From positions 1 through 64,000 of the forward strand of contig NZ_JAFFSX010000002.1 of NCBI RefSeq assembly GCF_017948485.1: 64,000 nt of DNA, in the 5' to 3' direction. The translations under genes were made by a program, and so were the position numbers. This DNA comes from Streptomyces sp. GESEQ-35. Its GTDB lineage: Bacteria > Actinomycetota > Actinomycetes > Streptomycetales > Streptomycetaceae. Shown here one piece after another: positions 36,862 to 45,615 of the stretch. Within the stretch, counting starts at the first letter, position 1. Each line of letters starts with the position of its first letter. A model generated the notes under the pieces. That model did no database searches, was not told where the DNA came from, and worked only from the letters and a program-made list of their open reading frames with translations.

Positions 36862-38112
36862 ATGAGCACCCCCATTCCGAGCACGGCAGACGAGGACACG
36901 GAGCAGAGCCTGAGCATGCAGGCGGCGCCGCCGCTCGACCCGTCGGCGGCGGAACGGCGAAGAGACGGAGGGCGGGGCTTTTCGTCGGCGCTGCGTGGTG
37001 GGCGGGTGGCGGGGCTGGACGGACTGCGGACGGTCGCCGTGGCGTTGGTGATCGTCTATCACGTGGAGCCGGACTGGGTGCCCGGAGGCTCCGTCGCGGT
37101 GGACGTCTTCTTCACGATCAGCGGCTTCGTCATCACCCGGCTGCTGGTCGCCGAGTACGCCCGGACCGGCCGCATCGGCCTGGGGTCGTTCTACCGGCGG
37201 CGGTGGCTGCGGCTGGGGCCGGCCATGCTGGTGATGTGCGCGGTCACCGCCTTGCTGTCCGTGGCGCTCCCGCTGCCGCTGTTCGACGGGGCGTGGGCAG
37301 CGGCGGCGCTGGCCGCGGTCTCGGTGGTCAACCTCGTACGGGCCGGGGAGCCGGGGCCGTACTCCGACCTCACCGCCCCGCTCAGCCACACCTGGTCCCT
37401 CGGAGTGGAGGAGCAGTTCTATCTGGCCTGGCCACTCCTGCTGCTGGTGCTGCTGCGGTACGCGACGGCGCGGACGGTCCTGGCCTGGCTCGCGGCACTG
37501 TGCATCCTGCCCGTGCTCTGGCGGCTGGCGCTGTGGGATCCCACGGCGGCACACCGCATCTACAACGGCCCCGACACCCGCGCCGACCAGCTCCTCGTCG
37601 GGGCCCTGCTGGCCGTCGTACTGGCCCGACTGCGCACCGACGACCCCCGGCTGGCGCTGCTGCGCCGATGGGCGGGACGGCTGTGCTGGCCCGCGCTCGC
37701 GTTGCTGGGGCTGGTCGCCTGGCGGATCCCGATCACGGAACCGAGCGGGTGGAACCCCGTGTGGTACACGGTCGGACTGCTGGCCGCCGCCGTTCTGTCG
37801 GCCGTGGTCGTGGCCGCGCTGGACCTGTGCCCGCGGACGTGGCACTCCCGTCTGCTGTCGGTGCCCGCCCTGACGTGGGTCGGGCGCAACCTCAGCTACG
37901 GGATGTACCTGTGGCACTACCCCGTCATCCGGCTGCTCTCCGACCTGGGCGTGGACGGCGACCGGCTGCTCCCCGCCGGCGTCGCGGCGACGGTCGCGGC
38001 GGCCCTCGCCTCGTACGTCCTCATAGAGCGGCCCTTGCTGCGACGCGACCGGTTCCGCGTGCGACGGTTGGAGCCGGTTGTCGCTTCGGTGCGTAGACCG
38101 GAGCCTTCGTGA
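36862..38112 (+). CDS. Acyltransferase 3 family membrane protein (OafA/YrhL-like)
   Basis: A 416-residue integral membrane acyltransferase with about ten helices. The catalytic region shows LDGLRTVAVALVIVYH (~53-68, His68) and VDVFFTISGFVITRLL (~82); later SHTWSLGVEEQFYLAWP (~178) and LSYGMYLWHYPVIRLL (~348) are typical. These enzymes O-acetylate or O-succinylate cell-surface or antibiotic sugars. No SGNH domain is fused. It is divergent from the AI-2E family gene over 132 bp. Confidence 0.92.
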   Translation: MSTPIPSTADEDTEQSLSMQAAPPLDPSAAERRRDGGRGFSSALRGGRVAGLDGLRTVAVALVIVYHVEPDWVPGGSVAVDVFFTISGFVITRLLVAEYARTGRIGLGSFYRRRWLRLGPAMLVMCAVTALLSVALPLPLFDGAWAAAALAAVSVVNLVRAGEPGPYSDLTAPLSHTWSLGVEEQFYLAWPLLLLVLLRYATARTVLAWLAALCILPVLWRLALWDPTAAHRIYNGPDTRADQLLVGALLAVVLARLRTDDPRLALLRRWAGRLCWPALALLGLVAWRIPITEPSGWNPVWYTVGLLAAAVLSAVVVAALDLCPRTWHSRLLSVPALTWVGRNLSYGMYLWHYPVIRLLSDLGVDGDRLLPAGVAATVAAALASYVLIERPLLRRDRFRVRRLEPVVASVRRPEPS

Positions 38113-38191
38113 CGCCCTTGCCGAAGAGCTTGTGGTGCGGTGCGCACAGGCACGGTCCGTTGTCGACGTCGTCGGGGCCGTCCTGAGCCCA
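38105..38191 (-). pseudogene. HNH endonuclease C-terminal fragment
   Basis: The minus strand reads WAQDGPDDVDNGPCLCAPHH then KLFGKGVTKA, matching the HNH core of phosphorothioate/methyl-DNA-dependent endonucleases (GPD.VDNGL.LC..HHKLFD.G). It has no start: a stop lies three codons upstream, and the end runs antisense into the acyltransferase gene. A neighbouring frame just upstream (about 38195-38310) also reads protein-like (RLTPDLRRALRREL), so more of the same gene may be scattered there. Confidence 0.55.
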
Positions 38192-38391
38192 CGGTCAGGA
38201 CCAGCCCGCGCATCCGCCGTTCCGCCGCCTCCGGGTGACGGAGCTCGCGCCGCAGCGCACGTCTGAGGTCCGGCGTGAGTCGTCCGGTGGCACCCGACTC
38301 CCGAAGCTCCCGCAGGCCACCGCCTGGGCTGCTGCCGGTCGCAGGAGGCGGCGGACGCTCAGGTGGCGATCAGGAGTCGGCGACTCCCGGA

Positions 38392-39243
38392 TCAGGCGGA
38401 CGCGGGATCGGAGGCGGATTCCGACACGCTGCGCCAGGTCGAGTCGGCGTCGGTCAGGGCCTGTGCGGCGGCCTGGGCGTAGTGCATGGCGTCCCGGCCC
38501 AGGAGGAGCCGCAGTGGGGCGTCCTCGCGTCCGGCGAGGTCCATCACGATCGCCGCGATCCTGGCGGGATCGGCCGCCTGCTCTGCGATGGAGCGGGCGG
38601 CGTCGGCTCCGCGGATCATGTCGGCGAAGGCGCCGACGGTGGCCTGGTAGGGGGCGCTGATCGGCGGGACCGTCATGGACGAGCCGGCCCAGTCGGTGCG
38701 CATGCCGCCCGGTTCGAGGACGGTGACCTTGATGCCCAGCGGGGCGACCTCCTGGGCCAGGACGGTGGAGAACCCGCCCACGGCCCACTTCGCGCTCTGA
38801 TAGGCGGCAAGTCCGGGCGAGCCGACCCGCCCGCCGATCGAGGACACCTGGAAGACGTGCCCCGAGCCCTGTTCGCGCAGGAACGGCAGGACCGCCTTGG
38901 TCACCTGGACGACGCCGTAGAAGTTGGTGTCGATCTGCGCGCGGAAGTCCTCGGGGACGACGTCCTCGATGGAGGCGATATCGCCGTAGCCGGCGTTGTT
39001 GACCACGACGTCCAGACGGCCGAAGGTCTTGATGCCCTCCTGAACGGCCTGCTGTACCTGGTTGTTGTCGGTGACGTCGAGAGCGAGGGGAAGGACCCGC
39101 TCTCCGTACCGGTCGGCCAGGTCGTCGAGTTGGGCGGGCTTGCGGGCCGTGGCGACGACCTGGTCGCCGGCCTCCAGGGCGGCCTCGATGATGGCGCGGC
39201 CGAGGCCGCGGGAGCTTCCGGTGACGAACCAGACCTTGGACAT
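38392..39243 (-). CDS. Short-chain dehydrogenase/reductase
   Basis: A 283-residue classical SDR. The NAD(P) motif is TGSSRGLG (~8-15); an Arg after the Gly-rich loop (ATARKPAQ) favours NADPH. NNAGYG (~86) and the catalytic set Ser (QVSSIGG), YQSAK are present. The substrate is unknown. The ATG at 39243 faces the TetR gene across a region with three operator-like repeats, so TetR repression of this gene is likely. Confidence 0.93.
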   Translation of the reverse strand: MSKVWFVTGSSRGLGRAIIEAALEAGDQVVATARKPAQLDDLADRYGERVLPLALDVTDNNQVQQAVQEGIKTFGRLDVVVNNAGYGDIASIEDVVPEDFRAQIDTNFYGVVQVTKAVLPFLREQGSGHVFQVSSIGGRVGSPGLAAYQSAKWAVGGFSTVLAQEVAPLGIKVTVLEPGGMRTDWAGSSMTVPPISAPYQATVGAFADMIRGADAARSIAEQAADPARIAAIVMDLAGREDAPLRLLLGRDAMHYAQAAAQALTDADSTWRSVSESASDPASA

Positions 39244-39389
39244 GACGGTGCTCGATTCTGTGAGGAGGGGATCTTGGCGATGAGGTCGAACGGGGCGTGG
39301 TCGAGGACCCGCGGGCCGATGGTGGGGCTGGCCGCCTGCCGTGCCAGCCGTCCATGCCGGGTGACCGCTGCGCCCAGGCGGGGCCATTT

Positions 39390-39461
39390 CAGACCGCCGG
39401 TCTGTTGGGTGCTTCCCAACGTAAGGGACCGTCGGTCTGATGCCAAAAGACCGGGAGTCTG
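39390..39461. promoter_or_regulatory. Three TetR-operator-like palindromes
   Basis: CAGACCGCCGGTCTG at 39390-39404 is a perfect 6+3+6 palindrome. GGACCGTCGGTCTG at 39426-39439 and AGACCGGGAGTCT at 39448-39460 are imperfect copies. All lie between the divergent SDR and TetR starts; the last one ends 15 bp before the TetR ATG, fitting autorepression plus control of the SDR. Confidence 0.75.
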
Positions 39462-39474
39462 TAAGGTGGGGTGC

Positions 39475-40149
39475 ATGACGACCTTCCAGCGCGCGCGCAG
39501 CGAGGAGCAGCGCGAGATTCGGCGGCGGGCGATCCTCGACACCGCGGCCGCGATGCTCGACGAGATGTCCGTGAACGCGGTCAGCCTCAACGAGTTGAGC
39601 CGCCGGGTCGGGCTGGCCAAGTCGAACGTGCTGCGCTACTTCGAGTCCCGCGAAGCGATCCTGCTGGAACTCCTCGACGTCGCCTGGAAGGAGTGGGACA
39701 ACGAGCTGCCCGAGCGCCTGGATGCCGCCCTCGACGCCGACGCCTCGGCAGCCCGCCGGGGCGAGCAGTTCGCGGCCACGCTCACCCGCACCCTCGCGGA
39801 CCGGCGGATGCTGTGTGACCTGCTGAGCGCCCAGGCCGGCGTGCTGGAACACAACGTGTCGCCCGAGGTCGCCGCCCGTTACAAGAAGGTCGCCCTCGGC
39901 AACGTCGCCGACCTCGCCGCACTGGCCCGCGCCCACCTGCCCGAACTCGGCGAGCACGCCGAGCAGTTGTGCGGCCAGATGATCATGGCGGCCGGGGCGG
40001 TGTGGACCCACGCCCGCCCCTCGGCGGCCATGCTCGCCGCCTACCGGGACGACCCCTCCCTGGCCGCACACCGGATGGACTTCGCCCCGTCCCTGCGGGA
40101 AACCCTGACCACCCTCATCGCCGGGACCCTCGCCCGCGCGCGTTCCTGA
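39475..40149 (+). CDS. TetR family transcriptional regulator
   Basis: A 224-residue regulator. The N-terminal helix-turn-helix (~25-65) reads LNELSRRVGLAKSNVLRYFE, the standard TetR DNA-binding core; the C-terminal part matches TetR ligand domains with MLCDLLSAQAGVLEHNVSPE. ATG 39475 is consistent with family length. It is divergent from the SDR gene and 35 bp upstream of an NAD-binding protein gene, both probable targets through the AGACCG repeats. Confidence 0.92.
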   Translation: MTTFQRARSEEQREIRRRAILDTAAAMLDEMSVNAVSLNELSRRVGLAKSNVLRYFESREAILLELLDVAWKEWDNELPERLDAALDADASAARRGEQFAATLTRTLADRRMLCDLLSAQAGVLEHNVSPEVAARYKKVALGNVADLAALARAHLPELGEHAEQLCGQMIMAAGAVWTHARPSAAMLAAYRDDPSLAAHRMDFAPSLRETLTTLIAGTLARARS

Positions 40150-40184
40150 GTCCCCAGCCCCCTCCGCAACTCCCTGGAGCAGAC

Positions 40185-40853
40185 ATGCGTGTGGTCATCT
40201 TCGGCGCCTCCGGCATGATCGGACAGGGCGTCCTGCGCGCCTGTCTGCTGGACGACAGCGTCACCGACGTCCTGCTGGTCGTACGCAGCCCCCTGAACGT
40301 GCCCCATCCGAAGGTCCGTGAAGTCGTCCACGCCGACTTCACCGACTTCCAGGCGATCCGGGACGAGCTGACCGGCCTGGACGCCTGCTTCTTCTGCCTG
40401 GGCGTGTCGTCGGCAGGACGCGACGAAGCGGCGTACACCCGCGTCACGTTCGACTACACGCTGGCCGCGGCCCGGGTGGTCGGCGCCGACAACCCCGCCC
40501 TGACCTTCATCTATGTCTCGGGCCAGGGCACCGACAGCACGGAGAAGGGCCGCACGATGTGGGCCCGGGTCAAGGGCCGTACCGAGAACGCGCTGCTGGC
40601 GATGGACTTCTACGCCTACATGTTCCGCCCCGGCTTCATCCAGCCCCTGCACGGCGAGGTGTCCCGCACGGGCAGCTACCGGGTGCTGTACCGGCTCACG
40701 TCCTGGGCCTTCCCCGTCCTGCGCCGCCTCGCCCCACGCCACACCACGACGACCGAGCACCTGGGCCTCGCGATGCTCGCCGTCGTCGAGCAGCAGGGTG
40801 CGGGGCCGAGGGTGCTGGGCAACGAGGACATCAACCGGCTCGGCTCTCGGTGA
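40185..40853 (+). CDS. NAD(P)-binding epimerase-like protein
   Basis: A 222-residue atypical SDR. The start MRVVIFGASGMIGQGVLRAC holds the G-x-x-G-x-x-G dinucleotide motif; the middle has DACFFCLGVSSAG and IYVSGQGTDSTEKG. It resembles the small SDR_a5-like group (HTATIP2/epimerase-like), usually about 220 residues. It follows the TetR gene on the same strand with CTGGAG before the ATG. Its end overlaps the decayed amidohydrolase on the other strand. Confidence 0.85.
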   Translation: MRVVIFGASGMIGQGVLRACLLDDSVTDVLLVVRSPLNVPHPKVREVVHADFTDFQAIRDELTGLDACFFCLGVSSAGRDEAAYTRVTFDYTLAAARVVGADNPALTFIYVSGQGTDSTEKGRTMWARVKGRTENALLAMDFYAYMFRPGFIQPLHGEVSRTGSYRVLYRLTSWAFPVLRRLAPRHTTTTEHLGLAMLAVVEQQGAGPRVLGNEDINRLGSR

Positions 40854-41446
40854 CGGACCGGCGGCAGGGAGAGCGGAAGTGCGGGTACGGCACGAAGCCG
40901 CCCGCGTGGCTCAGGATGAACCGGAATTTCGGGTAGCGCCGGACGATGCCGTTGCGTACGAGGAGAAAGGCGGCCCGGGTGGTGTCGAGGAGGAAGTCCG
41001 CGGCGAACGACGGGATGTTCTCGACCGCGGGCGCCGGGAGTTCGGCCGGGTGGACGAAGGCGACGGCGGACCGGTCGTTCGTGGTCCGCCACAGTTCGTC
41101 CTGGCCGGCCGCGCCGAGGTAGGTGCCCTGGTTGTCGGCGAGGAGGATCACGCCGTCGGCGCCCAGGTCGTCCAGGGCGGGTGCGGTCGCGGAGGCGGAG
41201 GTGGCGGCGTCGGGCATCGGCAGGGTGGCGAAGCAGCCGAAGCGGCCCGGGTGTTCGACGGTGAGGGACGCGGCGAAGTCATTGAGCCGCCGGGCCGGGC
41301 GGCGGCTTCGGCCTCACCCCCAACGCCGCCTCGGGTTTCCAGTCGGGCAGCGCGCGGCCCCCGGCTTCGGCGCTGCCCGCCTTGGCGAGCAGGTCGCGGT
41401 AGAAGGGCGGGACGATGTGCTGGTGGACGTAGACGCGGTGGGTCAT
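40831..41446 (-). pseudogene. Frameshifted amidohydrolase (ACMSD-like) pseudogene
   Basis: From ATG 41446 (GCGAGGAGCGAGGG upstream) the minus strand reads MTHRVYVHQHIVPPFYRDLL and WKPEAALGV, the start of an amidohydrolase-2 family protein with its H-x-H metal motif (here HQH). That frame ends at about 41281, while a shifted frame resumes as ARRLNDFAASLTVEHPGRFG, FATLPMPDA, GADGVILLADNQGTYLG and FILSHAGGFVPY. About 50 residues are missing at the shift, and the C-terminus stops at 40831 soon after the second metal region. Family members have about 320 residues. Confidence 0.8.
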
Positions 41447-41687
41447 CCCTCGCTCCTCGCCGCCATCCGGATCGCCGCGTCGTAAACGAGCCGCGCGTGC
41501 AGCTCGAACAGCGCCACCAGGTCGACGGCGTCGCCAGTTCCGCCTCGGCGCCCGCTCCCTGGCCCACCCGGAGGCCACGGTCCCCGCGCTGAGCGGCAGC
41601 GGCATCCCCGACGACTGACACAGGGCACCGTCTCCATCGCCTGCGTGTATGCGAGGCGCAAAGGGTGGGGCGTTTTACGGTGTCTTG
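41447..41687. other. Degenerate stretch upstream of the amidohydrolase remnant
   Basis: The minus strand holds a short frame ending ALFELHARLVYDAAIRMAAR immediately before the amidohydrolase start (stop/start overlap), which looks like the tail of a coupled upstream gene. No start or recognisable domain remains. The plus strand carries the leader of the DUF998-type gene. Confidence 0.4.
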
Positions 41688-42284
41688 ATGCGACTTGTTC
41701 CGTTGTGGGCCTTGCTTTCGTCGGGGTGTGCGCCTGTCCTCCTCATCGGAGGCTGGACGGTCGCGGCACGGCTCGAAGGGCCCGCCTACGACCCCGCCAC
41801 CCAGACGATCAGCGTGCTGGCGGCCTACGGGTCGGCAGGATTCTGGGTGATGTCCGGAGCGCTGTTCGCCCTGGGTATCTGTCATTTGATGACCGCATGG
41901 GGCTTGCGGCCGGCCTCGTTCGCCGGGCGCGTGGCGCTGGGCGGGGGCGGAGTGGCGGCGGTGGTGGTGGCGCTGGTGCCGCCGCCGACCAGCGGGGGGT
42001 CCCTGCGGCACGGTTCGGTGGCGGTGGTCGGCTTTGCGCTCCTGGCGGTGTGGCCGGTGCTGGCCGCCGTGCGCGGCGGAGCCCCGCCGTGGGGGCTCAG
42101 GCCGGCGCCCTCGATCGCGGCGACCGTTCTGATGGTCGTCTCCGCCCTCTGGTTTCTGATCGAGATGCAGCAGGAAGACGGTGCCATCGGGGTGGCCGAA
42201 CGTCTCGTGACGGCGATGCAGTCCCTGTGGCCCTTCGTGGTCGTCGCGTCCTGCGTTCGGCGGCCCCTCGGTGATCGGCTTTGA
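41688..42284 (+). CDS. DUF998-type membrane protein
   Basis: A 198-residue protein with about six hydrophobic segments. TISVLAAYGSAGFWVMSGALFALGICH and VPPPTSGGSLRHGSVAVVGF match the DUF998 pattern. The function is unknown. I prefer ATG 41688, which starts directly before the first helix; an in-frame ATG at 41649 would add 13 residues, and neither has a strong ribosome site. Confidence 0.7.
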   Translation: MRLVPLWALLSSGCAPVLLIGGWTVAARLEGPAYDPATQTISVLAAYGSAGFWVMSGALFALGICHLMTAWGLRPASFAGRVALGGGGVAAVVVALVPPPTSGGSLRHGSVAVVGFALLAVWPVLAAVRGGAPPWGLRPAPSIAATVLMVVSALWFLIEMQQEDGAIGVAERLVTAMQSLWPFVVVASCVRRPLGDRL

Positions 42285-42440
42285 ACATCACATTCCGTTT
42301 TTGAAAAGTTTCAAAAGGCCTCCGCGGTCCGCTGCGGTTTCCTCTGCCAAAGCCATGGACAGCCGTCCCAAGTGCCACTAGTTTCCCCGCCGATCGCAGT
42401 GAATCGATACAACCCGAGTCATAGCCGAAGGGATGACGGC

Positions 42441-45400
42441 GTGGACAACGGAATCGACCGCGAAACGAATGGCATACCCCGCAGAACCGTGCTTGCCGTG
42501 AGCATGGGTACGGCGGCCGCGGCGGCAGTGGCGACCGGAAGAGGTACGGCGTATGCCGCGCCGCCTTCGTCAGCTGAGACCTCCGTCTCCGCCCTGACAG
42601 TGGAACACCGAACGAACCCCCTGGGCGTGGACGCCCCCGCCCCCCGCTTCGGCTGGCACCTGCGCTCGCCGGCCCGGGGCCGACGCCAGACGGCGTACCA
42701 GATCATGGTGGCGACCGCCCCCGGCCGCGCGGACGTATGGAACAGCGGCCGGATCGACTCGGCGGACTCCGTGGCGGTGCCGTACACGGGCCCCGAACTC
42801 CATCCCTCCACCCGCTACTTCTGGACCGTACGGGTCTGGGACGAGAATGGCCGCAAGGTCTCCACCACCCCGACCGCCAGTTTCGAAACCGGTCTCCTCA
42901 GCACCGACGGTGCAACCGGCTGGCACGGTGCCAAGTGGATCAGCATGGCGGGCAAGCGTCCGAACACCGCCGGAGCGCCACTGCTCCGCCACGAAACCGT
43001 TCTCCGCAAGGCCCGCATCACGCAAGCCCGCCTCTACATATCCGCCCTCGGCGTCTACGAGGCCTACCTCAACGGCCGCCGCGTCTCCGTGCCGCAGGGC
43101 AGCGGCAGCACGTATGAGCTGCTCACGCCCGGCTGGACCAACTACGACACCGCCGTCAACTACATGACGTACGACGTGACCGAACTGCTCGCGGGCGAGC
43201 GGCGGGTCACGCTCGGCGCCGTTCTTGGCAACGGCTGGTACAACTCGCGCGTCAGTGAACCGGTCGACGGCGCGCCGGCGAGCAGGTACTACAGCAAGGA
43301 CGGCAACCCCCTTGCTCTGAAGGCGAAGCTGCTGATCCGGTACGCCGACGGGACGACCCAGACGGTGGTCACCGCACCCGGCACCGGTTGGAAGGCCACC
43401 GACTCCGGCCCGTATCGGGCGGACGACATCTACGACGGGCAGACCTACGACGCCCGCAAGGAACTGCCAGGTTGGGCGGCAAACGGTTTCGACGACAGCG
43501 CCTGGTCGGATGTCGAAGTAAACGGTTTCGCCGCGAAGTTCCCCGACTCGAAGCTGGTCGCCTATCCCGGGGAGACGGCACGCCTGATGTCGGAGTGGGA
43601 CCGCCGCCCGCAGTCCGTAACCGTCTACGACAAGGTCACCGGCGAAGAGGGCAGCCCCAACGGCAAGGGTCGTATCGTCGTCGACCCCGACCGCTCGACC
43701 ACCGACCCGGCGCAGGCCGAGCGTGCCGAGGTCACCCTCCGCACCGGGGAAACCGCCGTCCTCGACCTGGGCCAGAACCTGGTCGGCGTCCCCCGCTACA
43801 CGCTCAAGGGCCCGGCCGGCGCCGAAGTGGTCTTCCGCTTCGGCGAGATGCTCAACGACGACAGCGCGGGCGCCGACGGCCCCGAGGGCTCGGTCTACCT
43901 GGCCAACCTGCGCTCCGCCAAGGCGACCAGCACCTACGTCCTCAAGGGCGCTGAGGACGGCGAGACCCACGAGGACTCGCTCACCTTCTACGGCTTCCGC
44001 TACGTGCAGGTGCGGACCGTCACCCCCGACACCACCGTCACCGTCTCCGGCGTGACCGGCAAGGTCGCCACCTCCGCCATCCGCGACACCGGCACCGTCA
44101 CCACCGATAACGACCTGGTCAACCAGCTGTTCAGCAATGTCCGTTGGGGTCAGCGCGGCAACTACCTCTGGGTCCCCACCGACTGCCCGCAGCGCGACGA
44201 ACGCCAGGGCTGGACCGGCGACACCCAGGTGTTCTGCAACACCGCCCTCTACAACGGCGACGCCGTGAACTTCCTCAGCCACTTCCAGGAAACCCTGATC
44301 GCGTCACAGACGGCGTACGGCCTCGACGGCGCCCAGTTCCCGTGTATCGCCCCCGGCTCCCGGTACGCCTTCCCGGCCCCGGCGAGCGGCTGGGCCGACG
44401 CGGGCGTCATCGTCCCGTGGACCGTCTGGCAGATGTCGGGCGACACCACGGTGATCGACCGCAGCTGGGCCGCCATGACCAAGTACATCGACTGGATCCG
44501 CGCCAAGTCCGGTGACGCGTACGCCGGTCAGGGCGCGATCTTCGGCGACTGGCTGTCGTTCCAGAACACCAGCGCACAGCTGATGAGCGACGCCTACTTC
44601 GCGTACTCGACCCGGCTCGTGGCGGACATGGGCCGCGCCACCGGCCGTACGACCGAGGCCGCCGCGTACGACGAGCTGTCCGGGAACATCAGGAAGAAGT
44701 TCCTCGCCAAGTACCTCGCCACCGACGCGTCCGGCAGGCTCGTGCTCCGCTCCGGCCTCGGCAAGCCGCAGGACTGGGGCGAGCCCGCCCCGGCGGAGGA
44801 CAACTCCCAGACCGCGCTGCTGTGGGCGCTCAAACTCGGCCTGTACGAGACGGACGCGCAGCGCCGCGAGCTGGTGGCCCTGCTCGCCGAGAACATCGAG
44901 AACTCGGAGGCGTACCAGCAGGCCCACCCGGACAGCGCCCGGGTCGACTATGCCGAGAACACGCTTTCCGTGGGTTTCCTGGGCGTCAACGTCCTCGCCC
45001 CCGTGCTCACGGCCGAAGGCCGCGCGGACCTGGCGTACGAACTGCTCCACCAGGACGCCATGCCGTCCTGGCTGTACTCGGTGAAGAACGGCGCCACCAC
45101 CATCTGGGAGCGCTGGAACTCCTACTCCGAGGAAGACGGTTTCGGCCCGGTCGGGATGAACTCGTTCAACCACTACTCCTACGGCGCCATCGTGGAGTGG
45201 ATGTACGAGGACATGGCCGGTATCGCCAAGGACCCGGCCCACGCCGGCTTCCGGCACTTCTTCCTCCGGCCGCACATCGACCCCACCGGGAAGGTCACGC
45301 GGGTGGCCGGTTCGTATGTCTCCCCGTACGGCGAGATCGTCAGCGAATGGACGGTGACCGGCGGGACGCTCACCCACCGTGCCGTGGTCCCGCCGAACAC

Positions 45401-45563
45401 GACGGCGACCCTGAGCGTCCCGACGGCCGACCCGGACACGGTCCGCGAGGGCAGGACACCGCTGTCTCGGGTGCCGGGTGTGAAGTACCTGGGCCACGCG
45501 GACGGGGCCGCGAACTACCGCATTCCGTCCGGCAGTTACCGGGTGACCTCCGTGCTGCGCTGA
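42441..45563 (+). CDS. Secreted alpha-L-rhamnosidase (GH78)
   Basis: A 1040-residue exported glycosidase that releases terminal alpha-L-rhamnose from plant glycosides or pectin side chains. A Tat signal peptide starts IPRRTVLAVS (twin Arg 14-15) and ends near AYAAP. Then come the Bac_rhamnosid_N fibronectin-like region (~50-140), the carbohydrate-binding N domain (LYISALGVYEAYLNGRRV, ~200), the catalytic barrel with DCPQRDERQGWTGDTQVF (general acid Glu ~587) and TIWERWNSYSEEDGFG (~890), and the C-terminal beta domain. GTG 42441 was chosen because GAAGGGA lies upstream and the Tat motif is then placed correctly; an ATG at 42372 is less likely. Confidence 0.95.
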   Translation: MDNGIDRETNGIPRRTVLAVSMGTAAAAAVATGRGTAYAAPPSSAETSVSALTVEHRTNPLGVDAPAPRFGWHLRSPARGRRQTAYQIMVATAPGRADVWNSGRIDSADSVAVPYTGPELHPSTRYFWTVRVWDENGRKVSTTPTASFETGLLSTDGATGWHGAKWISMAGKRPNTAGAPLLRHETVLRKARITQARLYISALGVYEAYLNGRRVSVPQGSGSTYELLTPGWTNYDTAVNYMTYDVTELLAGERRVTLGAVLGNGWYNSRVSEPVDGAPASRYYSKDGNPLALKAKLLIRYADGTTQTVVTAPGTGWKATDSGPYRADDIYDGQTYDARKELPGWAANGFDDSAWSDVEVNGFAAKFPDSKLVAYPGETARLMSEWDRRPQSVTVYDKVTGEEGSPNGKGRIVVDPDRSTTDPAQAERAEVTLRTGETAVLDLGQNLVGVPRYTLKGPAGAEVVFRFGEMLNDDSAGADGPEGSVYLANLRSAKATSTYVLKGAEDGETHEDSLTFYGFRYVQVRTVTPDTTVTVSGVTGKVATSAIRDTGTVTTDNDLVNQLFSNVRWGQRGNYLWVPTDCPQRDERQGWTGDTQVFCNTALYNGDAVNFLSHFQETLIASQTAYGLDGAQFPCIAPGSRYAFPAPASGWADAGVIVPWTVWQMSGDTTVIDRSWAAMTKYIDWIRAKSGDAYAGQGAIFGDWLSFQNTSAQLMSDAYFAYSTRLVADMGRATGRTTEAAAYDELSGNIRKKFLAKYLATDASGRLVLRSGLGKPQDWGEPAPAEDNSQTALLWALKLGLYETDAQRRELVALLAENIENSEAYQQAHPDSARVDYAENTLSVGFLGVNVLAPVLTAEGRADLAYELLHQDAMPSWLYSVKNGATTIWERWNSYSEEDGFGPVGMNSFNHYSYGAIVEWMYEDMAGIAKDPAHAGFRHFFLRPHIDPTGKVTRVAGSYVSPYGEIVSEWTVTGGTLTHRAVVPPNTTATLSVPTADPDTVREGRTPLSRVPGVKYLGHADGAANYRIPSGSYRVTSVLR

Positions 45564-45615
45564 CGGTCGGGCGACACCCGGACCGGGAGCGCGTACGCCG
45601 CCGGGGCCGAGGACG

